DNA from: Flavobacterium fluvii
Lineage (GTDB): Bacteria; Bacteroidota; Bacteroidia; Flavobacteriales; Flavobacteriaceae
Direction of reading: 5' to 3'
Assembly: GCF_900129545.1 (NCBI RefSeq)
Contig: NZ_FQWB01000007.1
Location: 1 to 64,000, forward strand
Length of the DNA: 64,000 bases
A model generated the notes under the pieces. That model worked only from the letters and a program-made list of their open reading frames with translations, was not told where the DNA came from and did not search any database. How positions within the stretch are numbered: position 1 is the stretch's first letter; each line of letters starts with the position of its first letter. The position numbers and the translations under genes are program-made. This document shows, in pieces, positions 42,522 through 51,861 of this stretch.

Positions 42522-43654
42522 TATCTCCCTTTTTCGAATAAAACCGCCGTATTGCAACCTCCAAAACCGGAAGCCGTTTTCAGGAAATAATTCATGTTCT
42601 TGTTTTCATTTTTTTCAATGATATTAATAGGCTGACTCACTCCCATTTCATCAAAACCCAAAGAAACAAACAATTTGCTTTCTAAAACAGATTCAATTCC
42701 GATGACGGTTTCCAGTAATCCTGAAGCTCCGAGAGTATGTCCGTAAAAACCTTTCAGGCTATTCACGGGAACATTTTCAAGCCCCAATCTATTGAAAGCA
42801 ATGGCTTCCATTTCGTCGTTAAAAGGCGTTGCCGTGCCGTGAGCCGAAATATAATCGATTTGGTTGGCGTTGATTTTGGCTTCCGCCAAAGCACTTTCGA
42901 TGCTCCTAAACAGCCCTTCTCCAGTTCTTGATGGCCCGGAAATATGGTTGGCATCGTTGATGGAACCGTCTCCAATAACTTTTATTTTGGCATTTTCTTT
43001 GTCAGAAGAAACTAAAACCGCAGCCGTTGCTTCGCCCAAAGTCACCCCGTTCCTATTTTTGGAATAAGGTCTGCAAGGCGAATCACTCATTGCTTGAAAA
43101 GAATTGAATCCCGATAAAACAAATTCGGAAACTTCGTCGCCGGCAATGATAAATACGTTGTCAAACATTTCGCCCTGAATCAGTCTTTTGGCAATTGAAA
43201 CAGCCAATATTCCCGAGACACAAGCGTTGGAAACAACAATTGGTTCGGTTGCAAAGCCGAAGAAATCAGCCACGTTTTTTGCCAAATGACCCAAATGTGC
43301 TTGTTGAAAATTGTCCGATGAAGGATTTTCTAAAGCGGTAATATTTCCTTTGGTCGTCGAAAGAATGAAACCTGTTCTCTCATCCAATTTTGATTTTTCG
43401 ACTATGGGTTGCAAAGCCAAAATCATCATTTTTTCCAATCGGGTGTACTTTTCCGCTGTCGAAATTTTGGCGAAAGCCGAGTTTAATGCTTCATCATTAA
43501 TTATGGAAGCATAAAAAGGCATTTTCATCAAGTCCGTATTTTGATGCCATTGAATACCGGAAACACTGCCAACAATATTTTGAATATTGGTAGCCACATC
43601 AAACCCTATGGGCGTGATACAATTGGTTTCGGTTATAAAAACTTCTTTTTGCAT
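42521..43654 (-). CDS. beta-ketoacyl-ACP synthase of the flexirubin cluster
   Basis: A 377-residue condensing enzyme starting at ATG 43654 ([11 protein letters not shown]). A GTG at 43678 would add eight residues encoded by a repeat element and is rejected. Cys145 in [11 protein letters not shown], His in [12 protein letters not shown], and His in [14 protein letters not shown] are present, so it is catalytically complete. It is closer to aryl polyene 'ApeR/ApeC-like' synthases than to FabF of primary metabolism, judged by its divergent sequence. It may perform the first condensation on the aryl starter. Confidence 0.85.
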   Translation of the reverse strand: MQKEVFITETNCITPIGFDVATNIQNIVGSVSGIQWHQNTDLMKMPFYASIINDEALNSAFAKISTAEKYTRLEKMMILALQPIVEKSKLDERTGFILSTTKGNITALENPSSDNFQQAHLGHLAKNVADFFGFATEPIVVSNACVSGILAVSIAKRLIQGEMFDNVFIIAGDEVSEFVLSGFNSFQAMSDSPCRPYSKNRNGVTLGEATAAVLVSSDKENAKIKVIGDGSINDANHISGPSRTGEGLFRSIESALAEAKINANQIDYISAHGTATPFNDEMEAIAFNRLGLENVPVNSLKGFYGHTLGASGLLETVIGIESVLESKLFVSLGFDEMGVSQPINIIEKNENKNMNYFLKTASGFGGCNTAVLFEKGR

Positions 43655-43665
43655 ATATTCTTTTT

Positions 43666-43722
43666 GCCACGAATTCACGAATTTTTTAAATTTTAATTTA
43701 CGAAAATTCGTGAATTCGTGGC
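43666..43722. repeat. perfect 20-base inverted repeat, extragenic palindrome
   Basis: GCCACGAATTCACGAATTTT (43666-43685) and its exact reverse complement (43703-43722) flank a 17-base AT-rich loop. The element lies between the thioesterase and ketosynthase genes of the operon, directly upstream of the latter's start. Such 'CACGAATTCACGAATT' palindromes recur between genes in Flavobacteria as I remember them. In RNA it would form a strong hairpin. Confidence 0.8.
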
Positions 43723-43793
43723 TATTATTTTGTTAGACTTATGTCACTGTTAAGCATTTTTTCAAACTGAATACTGAGACTGGGCTCTGATTA

Positions 43794-44240
43794 CTAAATT
43801 AATCCAACTTTTTTCTTCCATTCTTCATAAAATGGCGGATTTGTCAACATCAATTCCCCATTTTTATCCAGAAAAACCTGGACGGTTTCGCCCGTGCAGG
43901 CAATTTCATTATTGGCATCAAAGATGGTGTATCTAAAAATCATTTTTGCTGCAGGAGTGTCCACAATCGTGGTTTCAATTCGGGCAACATCGCCGTAACG
44001 CAAAGACAATTTATGCTCGCAGATAGATTTGACAATGGGCGTCGTGAATCCTTCATCATTGACATCCAAATAGGAAATCCCGTGATGCCTCCCGAAAGCT
44101 TCGCGACCGTCTTCGAAATAGGTAATATAATAGCCGTGCCAAACGATTCCGAGCGGATCGGTTTCGTTAAATCGAACCCTGATGTCTTTTACAACAGTCA
44201 ATTCGGTTGCTTCCTTATACAGTTCTTTTCTTCTTGTCAT
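43794..44240 (-). CDS. 4HBT-type acyl-CoA/ACP thioesterase
   Basis: A 148-residue hotdog protein of the YbgC/FcbC type: VRFNETDPLGIVWHGYYITYFEDGREAFGRHHG carries the catalytic Asp in the ETDPLGIVWH motif, and IEHKLSLRYGD-type segments follow. It probably releases or edits acyl-ACP intermediates of the polyene. It overlaps the ABC permease gene by 26 bases. Confidence 0.85.
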   Translation of the reverse strand: MTRRKELYKEATELTVVKDIRVRFNETDPLGIVWHGYYITYFEDGREAFGRHHGISYLDVNDEGFTTPIVKSICEHKLSLRYGDVARIETTIVDTPAAKMIFRYTIFDANNEIACTGETVQVFLDKNGELMLTNPPFYEEWKKKVGLI

Positions 44241-45498
44241 ACAGCAATGCTATGGTTGTGGTGATTATGAAAAACAAAAATAACAAACTTATTTCCGGTA
44301 AAATGTCCAAAAGGGAACCATTTCTCAAAAGCACATCGTAAAAGGCATTCAACCCCCAGTTCATGGGAGACGATTCCGCTATAATTTGCATGGCTTTTGA
44401 CATGGCAAAAACAGGAACCCAGACGCCTCCTATTGCTGCGAGAATAATTACGGAGGTGGCGCCAAAAGGAGCTGATTGTTCTTGGGTTTTGGCGATTGTT
44501 CCCAGTAATATTCCAAAACCAATAGCCGCAAATCCAGCAAACAATGCCACGACACTCATCATCAATAAATGCCCTTGCACATTGAGCGAAGGTAACCCTA
44601 AATGAGGAAACAAGAAAATGGCGACAGCCACCATCATGTAAAATTGAATCATGCAAATGATTAAATAGGCCACGGTTTTTCCAGCCAATACAATACTGTT
44701 GGAAACCGGATTGGTTCGCAACCGAACAAAAGTCCCCTGTGTTTTTTCTTTTACAATATTGATGGACAACGGAAGGACAATGAAAAACATCGCGAAAAGT
44801 GTCCAAGCCGGAACATTGTGTTGCACGGAATTGGGAATAATTTCTTCGTCGTTAACTCTAGGGACAATTTCCTTGAAACTAATAAAACTTTTTTGTTCAA
44901 AACTAACGTCTCCATCACCCAATTGTTCCTGAAAAGTGGCATAGATGGATTTGGTTTCTATTTGCGAAATCATCTTGTCAACCGAACTCATTACGGCATT
45001 CTTGAAACTCATTTGCACCGCGGGATCAAAATAGAGTTTTACTTCTTTTTGATTGACAATGTTAGTCTTTTGAGTTTTCGCCAAAGTGTCGGTCATTCCC
45101 AAATTACTGGTAATTTTTTCGACATTTTGGTCTATTTTGGCTTGTAAATCAACACTTAATTTTTCGGGAATGATGATGGCCAATTGGTATTTTCCCTTGA
45201 AAACGGCTTCTTTGGCAATGGATTCCGTTAATGGTTCATTGTCAATTTTGGTAACAACCGTAAAAATGGTGCTTTGCTGCAAATTATCATAAACCGTTTT
45301 TGATACTTTTCCGTTGTCGTTATCCACCAAAAGGATGGGGATTTTTGCCTTGCTAGCTGAAACGAAAGTACTGTCCTGAATTATCGTCACGGCAATTAGC
45401 AACACCAAAGGCATCACGAACAAGGTCAATAAACCGCCTAAATCTCTTTTGAGAAGCAGGAATTCTTTGTATACCGACATGGCTAATTTATATATCAT
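44215..45498 (-). CDS. ABC-2 type transporter permease
   Basis: A 427-residue membrane protein with one N-terminal helix (about 20-42), a large extracytoplasmic loop (about 45-230) and five to six C-terminal helices (about 240-420; WTLFAMFFIVLPLSINIVKEK, GHLLMMSVVALFAGFAAIGFG). This is the YhgE/DrrB-like ABC-2 exporter layout. It overlaps the ATPase gene by 11 bases. It probably exports flexirubin or a precursor across the inner membrane. Confidence 0.9.
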   Translation of the reverse strand: MIYKLAMSVYKEFLLLKRDLGGLLTLFVMPLVLLIAVTIIQDSTFVSASKAKIPILLVDNDNGKVSKTVYDNLQQSTIFTVVTKIDNEPLTESIAKEAVFKGKYQLAIIIPEKLSVDLQAKIDQNVEKITSNLGMTDTLAKTQKTNIVNQKEVKLYFDPAVQMSFKNAVMSSVDKMISQIETKSIYATFQEQLGDGDVSFEQKSFISFKEIVPRVNDEEIIPNSVQHNVPAWTLFAMFFIVLPLSINIVKEKTQGTFVRLRTNPVSNSIVLAGKTVAYLIICMIQFYMMVAVAIFLFPHLGLPSLNVQGHLLMMSVVALFAGFAAIGFGILLGTIAKTQEQSAPFGATSVIILAAIGGVWVPVFAMSKAMQIIAESSPMNWGLNAFYDVLLRNGSLLDILPEISLLFLFFIITTTIALLYDKKKRTV

Positions 45499-46240
45499 CC
45501 CGCAATTCTTTTCCAGTTAACGAAATAAATACATCTTCGAGATTATTGGCATTTGCAGTCGAACGAATTAAATTTTCAGGAGTATCTTGGGCATACAATT
45601 GTCCTCTGTCGATAATGGCGATGTCAGTACAAAAATCCTCCGCTTCAGATAAATGATGCGAAGTGTAAATAATGGTTGTGCCGTTCTTGTTGAGTTGTTT
45701 TAGATAATCAATTATGGCACTTTTGGATTGTACATCAACACCAACAGTGGGTTCATCCAAAAAAAGTATTTTAGGATTGTGCAAAATCCCGGCAATTAAA
45801 TTCACCCTGCGTTTCATTCCGCCAGAAAAAGTTTCGATTCGCTTGTCGGCAAATTTTAAAAGTCCAAGAAAATCAAGGCTTTCTATTATTTTTTCTTTTA
45901 GATTCTCCCCTTTCAAACCGTACATACTCCCAAAATACATCAGGTTTTCCCTTGCTGTCAATGTTGGATACAAGGCATATTCCTGGGGAACGACTCCAAT
46001 AATTTTTTTTATTTCATTCGGATTGTCGGCATAAGTCAAATTATGGATTGAAAAACTACCTGAGGTAGGTTTTATCAATCCGCAAAGCATCGAAATCAAG
46101 GTTGTTTTTCCGGCACCGTTTGGTCCCAATAACCCAAAAATTTGACCTTCGGTTACCGACAATGAAAAGTCGTTCAAAGAATACGTTTCGGCATCTTTGT
46201 ACTTTTTTGAAAGTTTTGTTATTTGAATGATGGGTTGCAA
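45488..46240 (-). CDS. ABC transporter ATP-binding protein
   Basis: The 250-residue ATPase has Walker A (GPNGAGKTT), Q-loop (GVVPQEYALYPTL), signature (FSGGMKRRV), Walker B (ILFLDEPTVGVD) and the switch His (TSHHLSEAE), all intact. It pairs with the ABC-2 permease downstream; such DrrA-like ATPases drive drug or lipid export. Confidence 0.95.
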   Translation of the reverse strand: MQPIIQITKLSKKYKDAETYSLNDFSLSVTEGQIFGLLGPNGAGKTTLISMLCGLIKPTSGSFSIHNLTYADNPNEIKKIIGVVPQEYALYPTLTARENLMYFGSMYGLKGENLKEKIIESLDFLGLLKFADKRIETFSGGMKRRVNLIAGILHNPKILFLDEPTVGVDVQSKSAIIDYLKQLNKNGTTIIYTSHHLSEAEDFCTDIAIIDRGQLYAQDTPENLIRSTANANNLEDVFISLTGKELRDDI

Positions 46241-46249
46241 ATTTCGGCT

Positions 46250-47248
46250 TTAGCTAATGGCTAGTTTTAATTTTTTAAAAAACACTTCTTCTTTATTGGA
46301 AATATCCACAAGTTGGTCGGCAATGCGGTTGTAAACATCCACTTGAGTGCTTCTGTTTTTGTAAATCCTGGAAGCTTCGACGGCAAAATCTCTCCACAAA
46401 TCGCCAATTTCGGTCATTTCCTTTGACAATTCTTTCAACTTTGGATTTTCTAAAACTCCGGAAGCTTCTTCTAAAAAAGCCGCATATATAAATCTAAAAC
46501 CGCCACCTCCAGTACCAATTTCCTCCTGCATTCTAACCATTTGAGCCAGATAATGGTTTGCTTTTTTGGTTCCGTGTTTCACGGGCCATCTCCTGATTAG
46601 TCGGGCTACAAGTCGCATTCCTCGAACACCGATAATTGGCATTGGAGCCAGCATGTCGCGACAGGTATTTTTTATTCCTTTGATGATGGCTCCTTTCAAA
46701 TCGACTGTTTCAGGAATTTGAATTGGGTAATAGATTTGACCTCTTGGAGCAAAAGCACCTTTGGCAAAACGCACTTTTCTCAACTCCTCGTGTGTCAAGG
46801 TAGTCACGTTTTCCATGATGGGATCGCTGATTAAATAATCAGTCTCCGTTTTTCCATAAACCACCAAATTGTGGGCGTTAAAATGGAAACGATACTCATC
46901 AGGGAAATAAGTCAAATTATAAACCCCAACCTGTAATCCTGACGGTATATTATTTTTTAGATTGTCGTCCAAAGCCTTAACGGCATTGGCCTCACTGGAG
47001 AATTTTTGTCGTTTTATTTTCAGTCCCAATCGTTTCGCCACCTTATTAAAAATTAATCCGGGCAAGGGTCTATAACTTATTGCCGGACCATAATTCACTT
47101 TCAAAAAAGGCAAATAAACAAAGAAAAGGCCTGAGCCAATTCCAAAAACCATTGGCTCGCTAATATTCAAGCCATTGTGTTTCAACAAATTGGAAGCTAC
47201 TCCATTTTCGCAATGTGCAGATTGATGATGTATAAAGTTTGTTTCCAT
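46250..47248 (-). CDS. BtrH N-terminal / DUF4872 family protein
   Basis: This 332-residue protein resembles the butirosin biosynthesis protein H N-terminal domain (HQSAHCENGVASNLLKHNGLNISEPMVFGIGSGLFFVY, with Cys13 as likely nucleophile; later FHFNAHNLVVYGK with a His) followed by a DUF4872 helical region (about 190-332). BtrH transfers an acyl group from ACP to an amine through a Cys-His papain-like site, so this protein is an acyl-ACP acyltransferase candidate. Its start overlaps the upstream stop by one base. Confidence 0.8.
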   Translation of the reverse strand: METNFIHHQSAHCENGVASNLLKHNGLNISEPMVFGIGSGLFFVYLPFLKVNYGPAISYRPLPGLIFNKVAKRLGLKIKRQKFSSEANAVKALDDNLKNNIPSGLQVGVYNLTYFPDEYRFHFNAHNLVVYGKTETDYLISDPIMENVTTLTHEELRKVRFAKGAFAPRGQIYYPIQIPETVDLKGAIIKGIKNTCRDMLAPMPIIGVRGMRLVARLIRRWPVKHGTKKANHYLAQMVRMQEEIGTGGGGFRFIYAAFLEEASGVLENPKLKELSKEMTEIGDLWRDFAVEASRIYKNRSTQVDVYNRIADQLVDISNKEEVFFKKLKLAIS

Positions 47249-47652
47249 TAATGGGTTTTAAAATTTCTTAATTCGTCAATAGATATATCGAAAGTCTCGG
47301 CATACTTCTGCAAAATTTTGTCGTTTAATTTGGCAAATACTTTGGGTTTGAAATGTCTTTTCACGCGCCATTGCCACATTCCCACATAACTGGAAAGCAC
47401 CCCAACATCCATTCTGCAGTATTCCATGAAATACACAATCGGACTTGCTTCATTATTTTCTACCTGCGCTTTTGCAATGGCAACACGTTCACTTATTTCA
47501 TCGATAGAATTAGAAAGCGCAATGGTTTTTGGCTCCCAACCGGTGCTTAGAGCAGTCGTGTAATTGCCGTTTTCATCGGTGGCATAAACCAATTCTTTCA
47601 TGTTTTTATTGGAAAGATTTCCTTTGTCCTGCGGTACTTCTTCTTTTTTCAT
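47248..47652 (-). CDS. conserved hypothetical protein of the flexirubin cluster
   Basis: A 134-residue soluble protein: a polar start, then ELVYATDENGNYTTALSTGWEPK and a helical half (EISERVAIAKAQVENNEAS, YMEYCRMDVGVLSSYVGMWQWRVKRHFKP). No domain with known function is recognised. Similar proteins accompany BtrH-like and hotdog genes in aryl polyene clusters as I recall. It is tightly packed, four bases after the dehydratase gene and overlapping the BtrH-like gene. Confidence 0.7.
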   Translation of the reverse strand: MKKEEVPQDKGNLSNKNMKELVYATDENGNYTTALSTGWEPKTIALSNSIDEISERVAIAKAQVENNEASPIVYFMEYCRMDVGVLSSYVGMWQWRVKRHFKPKVFAKLNDKILQKYAETFDISIDELRNFKTH

Positions 47653-47656
47653 GATT

Positions 47657-48127
47657 CTAATCCTTTGAATTATTTTCTTGAATAAAAAGGTTGATTTCGC
47701 CTTCCAACAGTAATTCGTCCTCGTGGAAGGTTTTGCAATTCATCAAGCACAAGCTATATTCATTGGTCACAAATTTTGAAACCAATGTTGCAATGGTCTT
47801 GATGGTGTCTCCCACTTTTGGAAGTTTGTGAATTTTTACTGTTTTGATGGCACTTATAAATCCTACAACATCAACATCTTCTTTATGATGATTATTTGCG
47901 TCAACAAAAAAATCTTTGGCCACTACCGAAGAGCAAGTTTGTGCCATATTTTCAATCAATCCTGATTCTGCAAGAAAGTTGTTTTCAATAAAAATATTAT
48001 CGGCTTTAATATCAAAAATGGTTTCCACTTTTTCATCATCCATGATCAAAATTATGTCCACCATAAGCATGGGTGTCCTATGTGGCAAATATTTTGTTAT
48101 GTTGATTAAGGTTTCATCCATTCTCAA
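47657..48127 (-). CDS. hotdog 3-hydroxyacyl-ACP dehydratase, catalytically complete
   Basis: The 156-residue protein has the dehydratase residues in place: His in YLPHRTPMLMVD and Glu in AESGLIENMAQT. This matches FabZ/ApeP-type dehydratases, which form the trans double bonds of the polyene after each ketoreduction. It is preceded six bases away by a paralogue that lacks the His, suggesting a heterodimer. Confidence 0.85.
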   Translation of the reverse strand: MRMDETLINITKYLPHRTPMLMVDIILIMDDEKVETIFDIKADNIFIENNFLAESGLIENMAQTCSSVVAKDFFVDANNHHKEDVDVVGFISAIKTVKIHKLPKVGDTIKTIATLVSKFVTNEYSLCLMNCKTFHEDELLLEGEINLFIQENNSKD

Positions 48128-48133
48128 TGAGCA

Positions 48134-48580
48134 TTATTTAGCTAAAACTGTTTTCATCTGGCCGGCAGCAATTACAATATCATTCCATTTTGTAACCGCA
48201 TCGACTAGAGTAATGCCTGCAAATTCTTGAAGAATTGAAACCGTTGTTTGTATTTCGTCACCAAGTTTTGGGAGTTGTCGTATTTCAACATCTTTAATTG
48301 AACCGATGTAACCAGTGGGTGCCGGCTCATTTTTTAAAAAAAATTCATACCCGGTATGCAAAGCGATAGATTGTGCAATATGTTCAATCAACCCCGATTC
48401 CACGAAATTTCCATCCTGAAAAAAAATAGACTCTTTTTGAATTGTAAACCCCGAAACCAATGATGTTTCCGTATAATCATACATTTTGTCCACCATTACA
48501 AAAGGGAACTTTTGCGGCAATAATTTTTCCACGAAATCTTTCTCGAACACCTTACCAGACTCGCTCACGGCCCTTAACAA
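48134..48580 (-). CDS. hotdog dehydratase-like partner lacking the catalytic His
   Basis: A 148-residue paralogue of the next gene. The segment LLPQKFPFVMVDKM has Gln in place of the active-site His, while VESGLIEHIAQS retains the Glu helix. The complementary loss suggests that the two chains form a mixed dimer, as in fungal or FabZ-like pseudo-heterodimers. It overlaps the DarB gene by seven bases. Confidence 0.8.
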   Translation of the reverse strand: MLRAVSESGKVFEKDFVEKLLPQKFPFVMVDKMYDYTETSLVSGFTIQKESIFFQDGNFVESGLIEHIAQSIALHTGYEFFLKNEPAPTGYIGSIKDVEIRQLPKLGDEIQTTVSILQEFAGITLVDAVTKWNDIVIAAGQMKTVLAK

Positions 48581-49707
48581 ACTTTTAAATAGGCTAATGC
48601 ATACGAAAATCTACCGCTTTCTGGAATAGCAAGCAATATTGTATCTCCTTTTTTCAAACGGCCTGAATTCATTAATTCCTCCACCATTAAAAAAGCGGAA
48701 GCAGCCCCAACATTACCTACATCTTTCAAGTTTATAAACCATCTTTCTTTTGGTAAATCAATACCTAATTCTACGAGTCTGTTCGCCAGTCTGTCTTCAA
48801 AATAATAAGAAGAAATATGAGGCATCAAATAAGTAACCTCTTCTGGTTTGACATTATTTTTTTCTAATGCCATTTTTATGCAATCAGCTCCTTTTACAAT
48901 GATGTTTACATCTAAAAGTTTAACATCTTGTTTTATTGAAAAAACAGATTGTTCCAACCATTCGTCCGACTTATAATCACTCCAAGGTTTAATATCCCCG
49001 TTTTCCATTTTATCTCCTCCGGCATACATGCAAGTTTCCAATTCGTGTGCAAAAGAATACGCTTCCATCCACTCTATTTTTATTGGATTTTTTCCTTTTG
49101 GTTCATTCTCCAATAAAAAAGCAGATGCTCCATCTGACAACATAAAACGTAAAAAATCCTTTTTGAAAGCCAATATGGGTTGCTCCTCGAGTGTTTTTAA
49201 ATTGACTACCTCATATTCGAATCGGTCTGCAAGCAACATGGACGAAAATCTTTCGGAACCTGTACAAACTGCTGTTTTAGAATTCCCGGATCGTACCGAC
49301 AAAAAACCAAATTTCAGGGCATTCATGCCGGCATTGCAAACACCTGCCGACGAATTTAATTCCACCGATTTGTTTGTGAAAAATCCGTGAACCATTGAAG
49401 CATGAGAAGGCAACAAGTAATCAGGAGATGAAGTTCCGCAAGACAAAACTTCCATGTCGTCTTTTGTGAATTCATCGTCAAATAAAGCCTCAATTGCCTT
49501 GAATGTCAATTCTGCATTCGTGTGTGTGGCTTTTCCGTTTTTATCCAAGGCATAATAGCGAGAAGTAATCTTGTTATTTCTTAGAATCAAGTTTTTTACT
49601 TTTGATATGGTATTATTGATCAAGCCCAAATAAGATTCCATTTCATCATTAGAAATTACTTTATTAGGCAAAAACTTACTTGTCTTTGTTATATAAACAT
49701 CAAACAT
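48574..49707 (-). CDS. darB: DarB, KAS III-type dialkylresorcinol condensing enzyme
   Basis: The 377-residue KAS III-like enzyme has the Cys-His-Asn triad: Cys124 in SSAGVCNAGMN, His in LMPHISSYY, Asn in KDVGNVGAASAF. DarB joins a beta-ketoacyl thioester to an enoyl thioester to form the cyclohexanedione precursor, which DarA then aromatises to dialkylresorcinol. The darA gene lies 11 bases upstream, which is the normal partner arrangement. Confidence 0.9.
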   Translation of the reverse strand: MFDVYITKTSKFLPNKVISNDEMESYLGLINNTISKVKNLILRNNKITSRYYALDKNGKATHTNAELTFKAIEALFDDEFTKDDMEVLSCGTSSPDYLLPSHASMVHGFFTNKSVELNSSAGVCNAGMNALKFGFLSVRSGNSKTAVCTGSERFSSMLLADRFEYEVVNLKTLEEQPILAFKKDFLRFMLSDGASAFLLENEPKGKNPIKIEWMEAYSFAHELETCMYAGGDKMENGDIKPWSDYKSDEWLEQSVFSIKQDVKLLDVNIIVKGADCIKMALEKNNVKPEEVTYLMPHISSYYFEDRLANRLVELGIDLPKERWFINLKDVGNVGAASAFLMVEELMNSGRLKKGDTILLAIPESGRFSYALAYLKVC

Positions 49708-49717
49708 ATTTTTAATT

Positions 49718-50626
49718 TTAAATTACTATTCCTTTATAATACGATTTTTCTTTTTTTATTTTATTCATCATCAATGGATAAAAAATAAGGTAAAACACAA
49801 ACACTATTGGCGAGATTACCCAAATTGCAACAAACAAATACATTTTGAAAACTTTGAGCCATGTTTTTCTTGATTCTCCTTTTTTAATGATCAGATTGGA
49901 CCACATAGTAAAAATCTTGTTCCCCGTTCTATCTACAGTAATTAGAAATGGCTTCACTTTCACGGCATCAAGTTCAATTAATCTAGATTGCAAATTCTCT
50001 AAATTATTGTCATTTAAACAGGAAAGAATAGCTTTTCCAAATTTTGATGATTCTTCAACATCTTTATCCGAAACTCCCGGCAATGGAAAAATTCCCAAAT
50101 ACTTTCTTTTAATTCCTGAAAGCATCCAATCAAATATGGTAACAACGCTAATTAAATTTCCAGCTCGGTCTACCAAAGCAATATTTCCCTTGAGTTGGGC
50201 ATTGTTTTGCTTTAATAATTTTTTTATTTTTTCCTGGGCAAGTATCCACATATTTCTGGATCCGCTGATGGTTATTACAGGGGTATTATTAAAAAGTATT
50301 TTTGCTTCCGGACTTTTCAAAAAAGAATTCACGGGAATGGAAGGAGACAAATACCAAACCTGATAATTCAATAGAATCAAATCAAATTTTGTATTCAAAA
50401 TTTCTGTGGAAATTGGTTTTAAAGGCGTTGGGATTTGCAAAAAAGATTCCGGAAAAGCATCAAAAAAAGCCTCGCTATTCCAAGGAAAAGGAAATGGTTT
50501 TTCTAACTTAATTTCATGAAATACAACATTAATCTCATCTGAATCCAAAAGGGGCTTTGCAATGTTTCTTGCAATGGATTCCAATTGTCCGCTTTGGGAA
50601 TAATAGACAACAAGGACATTTTTCAT
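49718..50626 (-). CDS. darA: DarA, dialkylresorcinol aromatase/condensing enzyme
   Basis: About 302 residues from the ATG at 50626 (MKNVLVVYYSQSGQLESIA); an ATG at 50635 is less likely. The N-terminal half is flavodoxin-like (YYSQSGQ phosphate loop, LNYQVWYLSPSIP, ISGSRNMWI), as in DarA proteins, which are FMN-dependent aromatases of the dialkylresorcinol pathway. The C-terminus has two hydrophobic helices (about 258-285), so it is probably membrane-bound. The 264 bases upstream form a gap in an otherwise tightly packed operon, where an internal promoter might lie. Confidence 0.9.
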   Translation of the reverse strand: MKNVLVVYYSQSGQLESIARNIAKPLLDSDEINVVFHEIKLEKPFPFPWNSEAFFDAFPESFLQIPTPLKPISTEILNTKFDLILLNYQVWYLSPSIPVNSFLKSPEAKILFNNTPVITISGSRNMWILAQEKIKKLLKQNNAQLKGNIALVDRAGNLISVVTIFDWMLSGIKRKYLGIFPLPGVSDKDVEESSKFGKAILSCLNDNNLENLQSRLIELDAVKVKPFLITVDRTGNKIFTMWSNLIIKKGESRKTWLKVFKMYLFVAIWVISPIVFVFYLIFYPLMMNKIKKEKSYYKGIVI

Positions 50627-50899
50627 TTTATGCAATTTATGAAAGCGAATCTAAATAAAAAATATAATTTATCCTAATAACTAAATTCGATTAATATTTT
50701 AAAGTAAAAAAATTGTTTAAAAAAGAAACAACAACACATTCAAATTATTGAATTTCAAATATTTAAAAAATAACCCATATAGAATTAATTTTAAAAAAAC
50801 ATCATGGCTTTTTATATTGCCGTTGGGATATGCGGAATTTTTGATAATTGAACTAATTCTATTTTTTTTGCAAATCATTGGTGTTTGCAATATTAAAAT

Positions 50900-51793
50900 C
50901 TATTTTGTCTCATCATTATCCAATTGGTCCCAAAAATCAAAATAATTGAACCACTGCAGCGGATATTTTTGAAGCATCGACTCGACGTTTTCCGTGTAGG
51001 CTTTGAGCAACCCTTTTTCGTCACGGTGTTTTGTTTTAGCCTCTCTTGTATACAAATGGTAATGCAAATTATGCTCTTTCATCACATAAACAAAAACAAC
51101 CGGAACTTTCAAACGGGAAGCAATAAGAAAAGGTCCCGCAGGAAATTGGGCTTCTTGACCCAATAATTTTTCCGACATAGATTTCACTCCTTCAAAATAT
51201 CTGTCGCCCGTAAAACAAATCAATTCGTTTCTTCCCAAAGCAGCACTTATCTCAAAAACGTGGGACATGTCATCCTTTATGATAATAAATTTTACGCTAG
51301 GTTTTTGGGTGATTTTTTCGAGATATTTTTTTATTGCAGAATGCTCCAAGTCAGTTGTGACAAGGTTAATTTGAAAATCAATGTCAATTTCCCCAAAAAA
51401 ATGTTCCGCTATTTCAAAATTGCCAATATGGGCGCTGATAAGAATTCCTCCTTTTTTTTCAGCCAAAAGTTTTTTCAATATTTCTTCCCCATCAAATTCA
51501 TAAGTGAATTTATTTCGCAATCCTGCCGAAATGGAAATCTTGTCCAGAATAACTTGTCCAAAAGTATAATAACTCCAGAAAACCATTCTTTTTGACTTGA
51601 AATAGGAATAACCCAGTCTTTCTTTGAAATAATAAAAAATGGCTTTATTGCTTTTTTTGAGAAAAACAAAATAGTAAGAGGCTACAAAATAAAGGATAAA
51701 ATAAGCCGACTTGATTCCAACTTTTTTGATAAAAAAAACAAATATTTTGTATCCTAAAACTGTTCCTTTAGATTTTCCATCCCATTGACTCAT
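50900..51793 (-). CDS. LpxL/HtrB-like acyltransferase
   Basis: The 297-residue protein of the lipid A biosynthesis acyltransferase family has an N-terminal membrane segment (about 20-45) and the catalytic HxxxxE motif His122-IGNF-Glu127, with later FTGDRYFEGVKSM and FPAGPFLIASRLKVPVVFVYV. In aryl polyene and flexirubin clusters such an acyltransferase is the leading candidate for attaching the polyene acid to its partner (here dialkylresorcinol) or to a lipid. It acts on the inner membrane. Confidence 0.9.
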   Translation of the reverse strand: MSQWDGKSKGTVLGYKIFVFFIKKVGIKSAYFILYFVASYYFVFLKKSNKAIFYYFKERLGYSYFKSKRMVFWSYYTFGQVILDKISISAGLRNKFTYEFDGEEILKKLLAEKKGGILISAHIGNFEIAEHFFGEIDIDFQINLVTTDLEHSAIKKYLEKITQKPSVKFIIIKDDMSHVFEISAALGRNELICFTGDRYFEGVKSMSEKLLGQEAQFPAGPFLIASRLKVPVVFVYVMKEHNLHYHLYTREAKTKHRDEKGLLKAYTENVESMLQKYPLQWFNYFDFWDQLDNDETK

Positions 51794-51861
51794 GGTAGAT
51801 TTTAGATATTAGTCCCGAAGTTTTCAGGAGCCGTTTTTGTCCCGAAATTTTGGTTGAATTT

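Noticed and set aside
43655-43678. GTG start of the ketosynthase gene
   Set aside because: The extra residues are encoded by the extragenic palindrome; the ATG at 43654 begins the conserved region.
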